A stretch of DNA of 64,000 bases, taken from positions 1 through 64,000 of the forward strand of contig JAHFTB010000008.1 of NCBI GenBank assembly GCA_023269545.1, given 5' to 3'. The first letter of the stretch is position 1. The number at the start of each line of letters is the position of its first letter. Shown here piece by piece: positions 17,383 through 26,197 of the stretch. Position numbers and translations under genes: made by a program. This DNA comes from Verrucomicrobiota bacterium. GTDB lineage: Bacteria > Verrucomicrobiota > Verrucomicrobiia > Chthoniobacterales > Xiphinematobacteraceae. The notes under the pieces are model-generated. The model ran no database searches and was not told where the DNA came from. It saw only the letters and a list, made by a program, of their open reading frames with translations.

Positions 17383-17736
17383 ATGAGTATCCATCCTGCG
17401 AAACAAGCCCTTTTAGCAGAGATCAGTCAAAGCCGTGCGGCAGTGGCGCGGGATTTGCGTGCATTAAAAGAGGAGCTTAACGTCGCTGCAAAACTTCGTG
17501 CCTCCATTCGCACACATATTCCCTTCTGGTTAGGAGGAGCCACTATGGCGGGCTTCTTTTTCACACGTTTATTTAAGAGACGGAAGCAGGCTCCTCTCCC
17601 GCCGCATCCTAAATCTCTGAGCTGGGGGGGAATAAAATGGCTTTCCCTTCTTCGGATGTTCCTTCCGCTGGTAAAATCCGCAGTCGCTGCGTATACGACC
17701 AGAAAAATCTATGAGCTGGCGCGACCGATTCGGTAG
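17383..17736 (+). CDS. YqjK-like small protein
   Basis: A 117-residue protein with N-terminal MSIHPAKQALLAEISQSRAA, a helical region, a hydrophobic stretch (IPFWLGGATMAGFFFTRLF) about residues 46-64, a basic linker and a second hydrophobic segment. The position as the third gene after ElaB- and YqjE-like genes is the main reason for the name. Start chosen at ATG 17383, directly after the family 1 repeat. Confidence 0.6.
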   Translation: MSIHPAKQALLAEISQSRAAVARDLRALKEELNVAAKLRASIRTHIPFWLGGATMAGFFFTRLFKRRKQAPLPPHPKSLSWGGIKWLSLLRMFLPLVKSAVAAYTTRKIYELARPIR

Positions 17737-17855
17737 GATGACTGAATCCGTCTTGTCTTTTACAGCGGGCAGAGGCAGCTATGCATGGGCCTTTTAACAA
17801 AGTGCACCCACAGCCTAAAAAGCTACGAACTCACCCAAACATAGGGTACTAATAC

Positions 17856-19517
17856 ATGAAAACTTTTGTTATCGGACATAAAAATCCGGACATGGACTCT
17901 ATTTGTTCGGCGCTCGCTTATGCCGAATTTAAACGCGCCAATGGAGATACCACCGTAATGGCGGCACGTTGCGGAAATACTAATGAGCGAATTGATTATG
18001 TGCTGCGGCGATTTGGTTTCGACTCTCCTGTTTTTCTTAGCGACGTCTCCCCGCGTGTGGAAGATGTCATGGAAACCACGGTGGTCACAGCACAATCCGA
18101 AGAGCCGATTTTCCATGCACTGTCTCGAATACGAGAGAATAGCATGCGGAGCCTGCCTGTGGTAGATGGTTCGGGCCATTGTATTGGCCTCCTTTCCACT
18201 TATAAATTAACGAATTATTTACTTTCGAGAGAACAGGCTTGTACTGTCCATGCCAGCCTGGCTGATATTCGCGAAAGTTTAGGCGCCTCGGTAGCAACGG
18301 AATCTCCTTCTTGCAAACCGGAATCCTATTCTCTGCTGGTAGCTGCCGTAGCGGATCATTCTTTCCGTTCTCTTCTTGGACATGTTTCTCTCAGGACAAC
18401 TATTGTCATCGTGGGAGATCGCCCCGATATTTTGGAGATGGCGGCTGCGGCAGGTGTGGGAGCTCTTCTTCTGACGAGAGGCACTCAACCCTCACCGGCC
18501 ATATTGAAATTATGTCAAAAAAACGGCACGACCGTTTTGCTGACTGCTTGGGACACTTCAAGCGCTCTCATCCACCTCCGCAGCGCCGTTCGGGCCGGTC
18601 AGATGGTGAATGAGGAATTTCCCTCTCTCCCGGCGGATTTACCTCTGGAAGAAGCCCGCCGCACATTAGCCCTTTCTTCTCAATACGCTTTTCCCGTTCT
18701 AGGAGAAAATGGAATGTTGTTAGGGATTTTCTCTAAGAGTGATTTCCTCAAACGAGTGCCGAGACAGCTCATTCTCGTCGATCATAATGAACTGAGCCAA
18801 GCAGTTACCGGAGCACACGAAGTTCCTGTCATCGAAATTTTGGACCATCACCGACTGGGATCCATTCACACGGAAACGCCCATCCTTTTTATGAATCGTC
18901 CCGTTGGGTCGACGTGTACTATCGTGGCCGATATTTATCAGGCGGCTCAACAACCGATTCCGAAAAATGTCGCTGGTATTTTGATGGCCGGTTTGATTTC
19001 TGATACTCTCAACCTCACTTCTCCCACAACCACTCAAGTGGATCAGGAAATTCTTGCGATGCTTGCGCAAATCACTGCAATCCATCCCTCTCATCTCGCT
19101 GAAGAAATTTTTTCCGTGGGTTCTCCACTTCTCACTTTAACGCCGCAGCAAGCTATCACCACGGATTGCAAGGAATACCGCGAACGAGGCCATACCTTCA
19201 CTGTCTCCCAAATCGAAGAACTCAGTTTCTCTCATTTTGCGGATAAACAAGAAAGCTTAGTCCAAGCCTTGGAAAAATTCCGCTTGGAACACGACCATCT
19301 TTTTTCCGCCCTCTTAGTGACCGATGTAAACACCCAGAATTCTCTTCTCCTCGTGCGGGGAAGCGAAGATTATCTTTGCCAAATTGACTACCCAGCCGAA
19401 GACCGCTTTGTTTGGCAATTGCAGGGAATTGTCTCTCGCAAAAAGCAACTCCTCCCTTATTTAAGTGGTCTCTTAGCAAAAAAAAGAGCGCTCACAAATC
19501 TTGATCCACTGATATAG
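17856..19517 (+). CDS. ppaC: Manganese-dependent inorganic pyrophosphatase with CBS and DRTGG domains
   Basis: A 553-residue family II pyrophosphatase of the regulated type. Residues 1-60 begin the DHH domain (IGHKNPDMDSICSALAYAEF). A first CBS region lies near 65-120, a DRTGG domain near 130-230 and a second CBS near 255-305. The DHH domain then resumes with LVDHNELSQAV, EILDHHRLG and a DHHA2 domain ending SRKKQLLPYLSGLL. CBS domains in this class bind adenine nucleotides to tune activity. Next gene is a phosphate transporter 15 bases later, so pyrophosphate hydrolysis and phosphate handling are linked. Stop TAG is within a family 2 repeat (19513 onward). Confidence 0.95.
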   Translation: MKTFVIGHKNPDMDSICSALAYAEFKRANGDTTVMAARCGNTNERIDYVLRRFGFDSPVFLSDVSPRVEDVMETTVVTAQSEEPIFHALSRIRENSMRSLPVVDGSGHCIGLLSTYKLTNYLLSREQACTVHASLADIRESLGASVATESPSCKPESYSLLVAAVADHSFRSLLGHVSLRTTIVIVGDRPDILEMAAAAGVGALLLTRGTQPSPAILKLCQKNGTTVLLTAWDTSSALIHLRSAVRAGQMVNEEFPSLPADLPLEEARRTLALSSQYAFPVLGENGMLLGIFSKSDFLKRVPRQLILVDHNELSQAVTGAHEVPVIEILDHHRLGSIHTETPILFMNRPVGSTCTIVADIYQAAQQPIPKNVAGILMAGLISDTLNLTSPTTTQVDQEILAMLAQITAIHPSHLAEEIFSVGSPLLTLTPQQAITTDCKEYRERGHTFTVSQIEELSFSHFADKQESLVQALEKFRLEHDHLFSALLVTDVNTQNSLLLVRGSEDYLCQIDYPAEDRFVWQLQGIVSRKKQLLPYLSGLLAKKRALTNLDPLI

Positions 19518-19532
19518 CAAAGCCAGCATCAT
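19513..19532 (+). repeat. Family 2 repeat at the pyrophosphatase stop
   Basis: TATAGCAAAGCCAGCATCAT begins two bases before the TAG stop of the pyrophosphatase gene. It is a short and diverged copy of the family 2 core. Confidence 0.55.
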
Positions 19533-21146
19533 ATGATCCTCATCAATCTCGGTGCTGGCGTAGCGTTGATCATGTTAGGGGTGCGGTTCTTACGTAAGGG
19601 ATTGGATCGATTTCTTGGGGGACGCTTCATTGACTGGCTACGACGGTTTACGGGCAACAGATTTTCTTCTCTTTTCGCGGGAATCATTACTGGTGCGCTC
19701 TCAGCATCATCCACGGGTATTTCCATTCTCACTGCCCAGATGCTCGAAGCGGGAAGCATCCGTGCGACCAGCATGCTTGCCGTTCTTCTCGGTGGCAATA
19801 TCGGGATCACTTTTCTTGCGCATCTCGTTTCTTTTAATCTGAAAGATGATTCGGGAATCTTCCTTTTTCTAGGAACCCTTGGCTTTCTGTTCTTCAGAAA
19901 TCAGAAATTGCGGGGCATTAGCCAATGTGTTCTCGCGCTAGGTCTCATATTTCTATCGATGTTCTTTATTGGAATGGGCGCAAACCAGATCGGCGCGAAC
20001 CGAGACATGGATATGGTTCTTTTCATTCTCGATAATCATCCCGTTTTCCTGGGGCTGATAGCAGCCATGCTGGCTGTACTGATGCAGAGTTCCACTGCAA
20101 CCATAGGACTCGGCATCGGTCTCGCTACGAGCCAGGTCTTACATCCATCCGACATGATTCCGTGGATACTGGGCACAAACATTGGTCTCGCCATGACTTC
20201 ACTCATTGTGTGTTGGGGGACACTGGAAGGCCGACGGATTGGATACGCAAATCTGCTTGCGAAATTTGGGGTCGCCATCCTCCTCATGGTATGTTTTTCA
20301 ACCAAAATACTTCCCACTCAAATCAACTTCCTTCCGATCAACCATGTCCTGCCTGTGGAACATACCCTTTTCAATGTCATCGTTGCCGCAATGGCCTTGC
20401 CATTCCTGCATCCCCTGCTTGCTATCACAAAACAATGGCTTGTCCCTGATCCCGAAGAAGCAAGCATTACGGGAAGCCAACCCGGAACATTTCTGGATCC
20501 GCAAGCTCTGAACAGCCCTTCCATCGCACTTGCATATGCCACCAGAGAGTCTCTTCGGATGGTGGATGACATTCGCCTGGGACTGCAACATCTTGTGCTG
20601 GCAAAAAAGACCGGCAATGCCACTCTTGTAAAAACGGTGAAACATTCGGGCGAGCGGATAGACAACCTGAATCAGAATATCATGCTCTACCTAGGACAAC
20701 TGGGAGAGGAGTTGAGCGATTATGACCGCAACTGGCAGCTTATTTTGCTGAATTTTTCCAATGAATTAAAAATGGCTGGTGATGTCATTGAAAAAAAACT
20801 TTGTGATGCTATTACCAAGCAGATATCCGAACTCACCACCCTGACAACTGATGAAGTAGAAATGTTCGATCACCTTTTTGCTTCAATCATCAGGCATCTG
20901 GATATTGCAGCCAGCCTGGTTTCCGATAGGAACCTCGCGCGAGCGACAGAATATCTCGCTGAAAAGAACCAGATGGATTCTCTATGCCTTCGGACCAAAC
21001 AAGCTCGCTTCCAGGACTTCCGGAAAACTGATAAGCAGAGTCTCTCTGCTACGCTATGCTTCCTAGACATGATAGATGCCTTGCAACGCATAGATGACCA
21101 TATCAGTTCCGTAGCCTCTCTGATTATTTCCGAACACCGCTCATAA
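19533..21146 (+). CDS. Na+/Pi cotransporter with C-terminal PhoU-like domain
   Basis: A 537-residue NptA/YjbB-type transporter. Two inverted Na_Pi_cotrans repeats carry the diagnostic GALSASSTGISILTAQMLE (about residues 54-73) and MQSSTATIGLGIGLATSQ (about 184-201). Multiple membrane helices run to about residue 300, followed by a helical cytoplasmic PhoU-like domain to the end. It likely moves phosphate with sodium; the direction (often export in bacteria) cannot be told. Co-transcribed with the pyrophosphatase. Confidence 0.9.
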   Translation: MILINLGAGVALIMLGVRFLRKGLDRFLGGRFIDWLRRFTGNRFSSLFAGIITGALSASSTGISILTAQMLEAGSIRATSMLAVLLGGNIGITFLAHLVSFNLKDDSGIFLFLGTLGFLFFRNQKLRGISQCVLALGLIFLSMFFIGMGANQIGANRDMDMVLFILDNHPVFLGLIAAMLAVLMQSSTATIGLGIGLATSQVLHPSDMIPWILGTNIGLAMTSLIVCWGTLEGRRIGYANLLAKFGVAILLMVCFSTKILPTQINFLPINHVLPVEHTLFNVIVAAMALPFLHPLLAITKQWLVPDPEEASITGSQPGTFLDPQALNSPSIALAYATRESLRMVDDIRLGLQHLVLAKKTGNATLVKTVKHSGERIDNLNQNIMLYLGQLGEELSDYDRNWQLILLNFSNELKMAGDVIEKKLCDAITKQISELTTLTTDEVEMFDHLFASIIRHLDIAASLVSDRNLARATEYLAEKNQMDSLCLRTKQARFQDFRKTDKQSLSATLCFLDMIDALQRIDDHISSVASLIISEHRS

Positions 21147-21209
21147 TCAAAGAGAGGGCGGAATCAAAATTTGTTGTACTCCGCGAACTACCCACTCCGG
21201 GTATTTCGC

Positions 21210-21233
21210 CCTATAGCGGAATTCCGCTATAGG
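21210..21233. repeat. 24-base perfect palindrome
   Basis: CCTATAGCGGAA followed by its exact complement TTCCGCTATAGG. A shorter perfect copy (18 bases, ATAGCGGAA arm) is at 56274-56291, and half copies with GGAATTCCGCTATAAC are at 29942-29957 and 61849-61863. The 21147-21345 gap otherwise has weak family 3 words and no gene. Confidence 0.85.
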
Positions 21234-21345
21234 ATACTCAAATGGAATCAGTACATTTTCTGATTCTTCTCTCAATTTTTCGAAAAATACATCGTCGCAT
21301 TTTCAAGAGAAAAAATACTTCCCCTTGGTTTCTCTTTCATTTTAT

Positions 21346-21433
21346 TTAGTGATGTTACGCAAAAAAGGGAAATCTTGTAGGCTAAAATGGTTTTTTTGCT
21401 CCCAGAGCTCCTCAAAGTGCGTGCCGTCAGTTA
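21346..21433 (+). repeat. MITE-like repeat family 1, copy D
   Basis: Left end TTAGTGATGTTACGCA, right end TGCGTGCCGTCAGTTATT, interior words identical to the other copies. It provides an in-frame ATG (21387) that artificially lengthens the next gene. Confidence 0.92.
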
Positions 21434-21524
21434 TTTATCTATAATAGGGCTTCAGAAACGGAACCCAGCTGCTTTACGGAACCCACCTGCTTTTTTTGTC
21501 ACAAAAAACACTCACAAGATTTTT

Positions 21525-22322
21525 ATGCGACCCCGCCGCGCATTGATTCGAATTGGAGGCATGCTGTGCATATTACTAGTGCTGGCTGCGTGTTCTCCCA
21601 CCGCACCATCCAATGAACTAGTGATTGGAATGGATCTTTCCTATCCCCCTTTCGAAACCATTCAACCGGATGGTTCCCCAGGCGGCGTGAGCGTCCAAAT
21701 TGCCGAACATTTAGGTGCTTATCTGCACCGTCCCATCCGTATTGAAAATATTCCCTTTATTGGGCTGATTCCTTCTTTGCGGAGCCATAAGATAGACCTG
21801 ATCATTTCTTCGATGACAGATACACCCGAACGACGCAAATCGATTGAATTTTCAGAACCCTATCTGACGATCGGGTTGGCATTGCTGAGTCAAAAGGGAT
21901 CGGGAATCCATAGCGTTCACGAACTCAACTTTTCCACACGCAAGGTAGCTGTACGACAGGGAACTACAGCCCAAATCTGGGCTCTCAAAAATTTGCCTCA
22001 GGCGCTCCTCCTCGCTTTCGAAAAAGAATCCGCAGCCGTACGCGAAGTGGCTCAGGGAAAGGCAGACGCTTTTCTTTACGACCAAATGTCCGTCTGGAAA
22101 TATTCGCAACTCTATCGGGATAAATGCGAAGCTCAGTTAATGCCTTTTAGTCATGAAGAATGGGCCATCGGTCTTCGTATCGGCGACACTGCATTGAAAG
22201 ATCAGGTAAATGCATTCCTCCAGGAATTCCGACAGCAAGGAGGATTTTACAGATTGGGAAACGAATATCTCATGGATCAAAAACGTGCTTTCCGTCAGTT
22301 AGGGATTCCTTTTTATTTCTAA
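21525..22322 (+). CDS. Amino-acid ABC transporter substrate-binding lipoprotein
   Basis: A 265-residue family 3 solute-binding protein. The signal is lipoprotein type: basic MRPRRALIRIGG, a hydrophobic core and the lipobox LAAC. The mature part has LVIGMDLSYPPFE, IDLIISSMTDTPERRKSIEFSEPY and AVRQGTTAQIW, hallmark segments for polar amino acid or opine binding. The frame is open to ATG 21387, but that part is a family 1 repeat, so ATG 21525 is chosen. First gene of a three-gene transporter; its TAA stop begins the next family 1 repeat. Confidence 0.92.
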   Translation: MRPRRALIRIGGMLCILLVLAACSPTAPSNELVIGMDLSYPPFETIQPDGSPGGVSVQIAEHLGAYLHRPIRIENIPFIGLIPSLRSHKIDLIISSMTDTPERRKSIEFSEPYLTIGLALLSQKGSGIHSVHELNFSTRKVAVRQGTTAQIWALKNLPQALLLAFEKESAAVREVAQGKADAFLYDQMSVWKYSQLYRDKCEAQLMPFSHEEWAIGLRIGDTALKDQVNAFLQEFRQQGGFYRLGNEYLMDQKRAFRQLGIPFYF

Positions 22323-22386
22323 GTGATGTTACGCAAAAAAGAGCCACCTTGTAGGTTAAAATGGTTTTTTGCTCTCAGGGCTCCTC
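22320..22386 (+). repeat. MITE-like repeat family 1, copy E, right end missing
   Basis: Starts on the TAA stop of the binding-protein gene (TAAGTGATGTTACGCA) and continues through GGTTAAAATGG and GGGCTCCTC, then stops abruptly 3 bases before the ATG of the permease gene; the right inverted repeat is absent. This copy fills the complete gap between two genes of one transporter. Confidence 0.88.
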
Positions 22387-22389
22387 ATC

Positions 22390-23171
22390 ATGTTTGGTAG
22401 CAAAATATCTCGCTGGTTTTTTGACCGCCCTCAAACTTCAAACAGTATTCGAACCTTTCATTTACTGTTTGTCCTTTGCCTTCTTGCTTTGGCCAGTTGG
22501 TGGATTTTTGCGGGAGAATTGGAAGGTTGGGATCGTGTATGGCCTTATCGGTGGACTTTTTGGAAGGGCTGGATCTTAACGCTGGAACTGTCTGTTTCCA
22601 CCCTTTGTTTGAGTGTCGTCATTGGATTGGCGGCGGCCCTGGCAAGAAAGGCTTCTTTTTTTCCCTTACGAAGCCTGGCTGCAATTTATGTGGAAGCCAT
22701 TCGAGGAATGCCTCTTTTGGTCATCATTCTTCTTTTTTACTACGTCGTAGCGCACAAATTTCATCTGGAGAACCGATTTGTTGCAGGCATCTTTGTTCTA
22801 TCACTCTTTTCGGGAGCCTATTTGTCGGAAATTTTCGCGCCGGCATTGAAAGTGTCGGTCAATCACAGTGGGAGTCTGCACGTGCCATTGGCCTGACACG
22901 GACGCAGACTGCCTGTTTTGTGGTATTTCCTCAAGCTTTACGCCACGTCTTGCCTCCTTTGGCCGGCCAATTCGCTTCGCTCATCAAGGATTCCTCTCTC
23001 CTATCAATCATTGCTATTCAAGAGTTTACACTTGCTGCGGAACAGATCAATTCCGCTACCTTCACGAATCTGGAAAGCTTTTTTCCTCTCGCGGTGGGAT
23101 ACTTAATTTTAACATTTCCTATCTCATTAATTTGCAAATGCTTAGAAAAACGCATGCGTTATGAGACTTGA
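22390..23171 (+). pseudogene. Amino-acid ABC transporter permease, frameshifted
   Basis: Starts MFGSKISRWFFDR at 22390 and encodes a HisM/GlnP-type permease: residues GWILTLELSVSTLCLSVVIG, ALARKASFFPLRSLAAIYVE, AIRGMPLLVIILLFYYV. Near 22831-22840 the frame breaks: GAYLSEIF is followed in this frame by a different reading to a stop at 22896, while the other frame continues FRAGIESVGQSQWESARAIG (the EAA loop) to QALRHVLPPLAGQF and TGA 23171. One missing C in the ATTTTCGCGCC stretch explains it; restoring it gives 260 residues, the family length. Either a true inactivating deletion or a sequencing error. Overlaps the ATPase gene by 11 bases. Confidence 0.85.
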
Positions 23172-23892
23172 GCTCTCCGGCGTGCGGAAAGCCTTTGGAA
23201 AACATGTCGTTCTGGCCAATGCAAACCTCGACGTCTCTTTTGATCACGTCTTAGCAATATTAGGACCCTCCGGCGGAGGCAAAACCACGTTACTGCGCAT
23301 CATCGCGGGTTTGGAATATCCGGATGCGGGCCAGGTATCGATAGATGGGGAAGTTGTCGATTACCGCGAAGAGGCTTTGTTATGGTATCGGCGCCGACTC
23401 GGAATCGTATTTCAGGCCTACAATCTCTTTCCTCACCTGAGTGCCCTGGAAAACGTCTGTCTCCCCTTGGAAAAAGCGCATGGAGTGGATCGCAAAAAGG
23501 CTCATCAGCTTGCCATGGAAACCTTGGAGCGCTTGCGATTAGTCGACCATGCCCATAAAAAGCCCTCTCAACTCTCGGGGGGACAGCGCCAACGAGTCGC
23601 AATCGCACGCGCGTTAGTCGTTCAACCCAAGTTTCTTTTGCTAGACGAACCCACTTCCGCATTGGACCCGGAAATGACGGCGGAAGTACTGGATGTCATT
23701 GCAGGACTGGGACGCGAAGGACGCAAACTCTTGTTAGTCACCCATCAGATGGGATTCGCCAGAAGAACGGCCAGCCGCGTTGCATTTGTTGCAGAAGGAA
23801 AAATAGCAGAAGTTGCTTCTGCGGAAGATTTTTTTCAACATCCAAAGACCGAGCTGGCAACTCGCTTCCTTGAAAAGATTCTAAAATACTGA
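23161..23892 (+). CDS. Amino-acid ABC transporter ATP-binding protein (GlnQ/HisP type)
   Basis: A 243-residue ATPase with Walker A GPSGGGKTTLL, Q-loop VFQAYNLFPHLSALENV, signature LSGGQRQRVAIARAL, Walker B FLLLDEPTSALDPEM and H-loop LLVTHQMGFA. The sequence between the Q loop and the signature fits polar amino acid importers. It is translated through an 11-base overlap with the permease. Intact while the permease is frameshifted. Confidence 0.93.
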   Translation: MRLELSGVRKAFGKHVVLANANLDVSFDHVLAILGPSGGGKTTLLRIIAGLEYPDAGQVSIDGEVVDYREEALLWYRRRLGIVFQAYNLFPHLSALENVCLPLEKAHGVDRKKAHQLAMETLERLRLVDHAHKKPSQLSGGQRQRVAIARALVVQPKFLLLDEPTSALDPEMTAEVLDVIAGLGREGRKLLLVTHQMGFARRTASRVAFVAEGKIAEVASAEDFFQHPKTELATRFLEKILKY

Positions 23893-23906
23893 AGATTAGT
23901 ACTCGA

Positions 23907-26192
23907 ATGCTTCGATCCGTATTTTTAAGTTTCTTTGTTTTTTTCCTGCATGTGGCTCCCCTCCAGCTATTGGCCTTACCGGGGCTGCCAGGGCTTTCCG
24001 CCGCAACACCGAATCCTTCTCCAAAACAGGGAGCCACCGAAAAATCTATCCCTGATCAACTCCAAGATGCCCAGCGATCCATCGGGGAAGCGCAGGACAC
24101 TTTGACGCGCATGCAAAGCGCTGAGACAGTCAATGCTCTCGCCGCCGCAGGCCTCCCCGCAACTCTCCAGTCAGAACTCACAATAGCCGCCGGAAACGGC
24201 CTCCGGAACTTTCAACGCTATGCGGAAAATCTCAAAACACTCGCCCGTTTCCAAAAAAATGAGGAAGCTCGAAAAGCCTTAGCAGAAACTGACACCGAAA
24301 CGGATCCCCCCGAAATTTCTTTGATCCGAGACCGTCTCAATTCTACCAAGCAGACCTTGTCCTCCGCTACGAACGAACTGAAAATGCTTTCGGACAGCAC
24401 ACAAGAAGCTGCAAACTTACTTCCCAAGCTAGAGCAAGCCATCAGGCAATTTCCCGAAAATCCGACTGACGCGGATCACTGGCAATTGACACTGGCAAAG
24501 CTTCAAAAAACAGAAGCGGAATCCACGGTGCTCGCGAATGTAGTTCGGAAAAAAGTTTTAATACTTCGGATCACCACCCTTCAACAGGATGCAATTGCCG
24601 ACAAGAAACTCCTCCAGGCAGATGCCACATCCGCTCAACCCGAACAGAGAACCGAGGCGCTCGCTCGATTGGACAAAGAACGCCTGAAAATTAACCGTCA
24701 GCTTCAAGAAGCAAATAAACGGGATCGGATAGCCCAGATTGCCTTGGACAAGACTCGGGAAACCTATCTCAAGAAACGTAACACTGCAGGAAATGCGGAC
24801 CTGGTGCCGGAGCGACAACAATACGATCTTGCCCAAGCAGAAGCCGAAACTGCCGAAGAAATCATCGAATCCAGCCGAATTTTTTTGCAGATCCTAGATA
24901 CCGAGACCACACACTGGAAATACATTGCAAAGCTGAAGTCCGGTATTTCCGCCGAAGAAGGACGGAAGGGAGCCGATGCCCTGAACCACCAACTCGAGCT
25001 CATTCGCAAGTGGAAGCCTCAATTAGAACAGGAAGTACGTTCCAAACAAATCGCTATGGAAGGTCTCAAGAGACGCTTAGCAGACAAATTGCCGGAATCA
25101 GATAATAATTTCCTTAATAACAAACTAAAATTACTCCAAGAACAAATCAGTATTCAGCAACATCTGCTTTGGCGCGTGGAAACCCTGAATTGGCGGTTAT
25201 TGAATTGGGTTGAGCAGCTAAAACAAATGGCGCCTCCCCGCGCCTTGCGCAATGAGTTTAAACAAATATGGTCCAATGTTTATTCCGCTCTTTGGGGTGC
25301 TATTCACTATGAGGTTTTCCATTTTAAAGACACCGAGATGATAGGCGGAAATCAAGTGGTAATTGCCGAACGCTCTGTAACCGTAGCGCGCATTGTGCTA
25401 GCACTCCTTTTATTTTTATTAGGTTACAAATTTTTAATTAAACTCGCTAAATTTATTATTCGCTCAGTTCAAGTGCGTTTTGAAATCCCCATAGCACGCA
25501 CTACTCTTTTGGAAAAGTTTCTCTTTTACATAATGACCATCTTTCTGGTCCTTTTTGCCCTCAGTTGGGCAAGAATTCCCCTCACCATTTTCGCTTATCT
25601 GGGAGGCGCCTTGGCTATCGGAATAGGGTTTGGCGCACAAAATTTGATCAATAATTTTATCAGTGGAATTATCGTCTTATTTGAACGCCAAATCAACGTA
25701 GGCGACATCGTGGAAGTGGATGGAAATGTGGGAGAGGTCATCAAACTCGGCAATCGCTGTTCCCGTATGAGACGAGCAGATGGAGTGGAAATGCTGGTTC
25801 CTAATAGTCTGCTTCTTGAAAAAAACGTAGTGAATTGGACTCTCTCGGATCTCGATCATCGCTTCGAGTTTACTTTTAGCGTCGTTTATGAAACTGCCGT
25901 GGAAAAAGTGACTCAACTCGTCAAGCAGGCTTTTTCCGAAACACCTCATATTCTTTCCCAACCCATTCCCTGCATCTTCTTCGAAAAATTCGGAGACAGC
26001 GGCCTCATATTTGGCGTCTATTATTGGGTGAAACTTTATAAAGGACTCGACGCTCGCCAAATTGGAAGCAACCTTCGTACACGCATCAATCAGCTCTTCA
26101 AGGATGAAGACATCCAAATGCCATTCCCTCAACATGAGGTACATTTGGATGCCCCACTCCGCGTACAAATCGAATCTAATATGAGTTCGTAG
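23907..26192 (+). CDS. Large MscS-family mechanosensitive channel
   Basis: A 761-residue protein: signal-like hydrophobic N-terminus (1-26), a long helical, coiled-coil-rich periplasmic region (about 30-480), then membrane helices near 490-600 and a MscS core. The pore helix and beta domain are visible in FAYLGGALAIGIGFGAQNLI, NFISGIIVLFERQINVGDIV, GNVGEVIKLGNRCSRMRRAD and VPNSLLLEKNVVNWTLSD. The design resembles MscK/MscM (YjeP) releasing solutes at hypo-osmotic shock. The C-terminus ends ATG AGT TCG TAG, where GTTCGTAG is a family 3 word. Confidence 0.92.
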   Translation: MLRSVFLSFFVFFLHVAPLQLLALPGLPGLSAATPNPSPKQGATEKSIPDQLQDAQRSIGEAQDTLTRMQSAETVNALAAAGLPATLQSELTIAAGNGLRNFQRYAENLKTLARFQKNEEARKALAETDTETDPPEISLIRDRLNSTKQTLSSATNELKMLSDSTQEAANLLPKLEQAIRQFPENPTDADHWQLTLAKLQKTEAESTVLANVVRKKVLILRITTLQQDAIADKKLLQADATSAQPEQRTEALARLDKERLKINRQLQEANKRDRIAQIALDKTRETYLKKRNTAGNADLVPERQQYDLAQAEAETAEEIIESSRIFLQILDTETTHWKYIAKLKSGISAEEGRKGADALNHQLELIRKWKPQLEQEVRSKQIAMEGLKRRLADKLPESDNNFLNNKLKLLQEQISIQQHLLWRVETLNWRLLNWVEQLKQMAPPRALRNEFKQIWSNVYSALWGAIHYEVFHFKDTEMIGGNQVVIAERSVTVARIVLALLLFLLGYKFLIKLAKFIIRSVQVRFEIPIARTTLLEKFLFYIMTIFLVLFALSWARIPLTIFAYLGGALAIGIGFGAQNLINNFISGIIVLFERQINVGDIVEVDGNVGEVIKLGNRCSRMRRADGVEMLVPNSLLLEKNVVNWTLSDLDHRFEFTFSVVYETAVEKVTQLVKQAFSETPHILSQPIPCIFFEKFGDSGLIFGVYYWVKLYKGLDARQIGSNLRTRINQLFKDEDIQMPFPQHEVHLDAPLRVQIESNMSS

Positions 26193-26197
26193 AGCAC

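Noticed and set aside
21387-21524. N-terminal extension of the ABC binding lipoprotein starting in the family 1 repeat
   Set aside because: The extra residues are translated repeat; the lipoprotein signal begins at ATG 21525.
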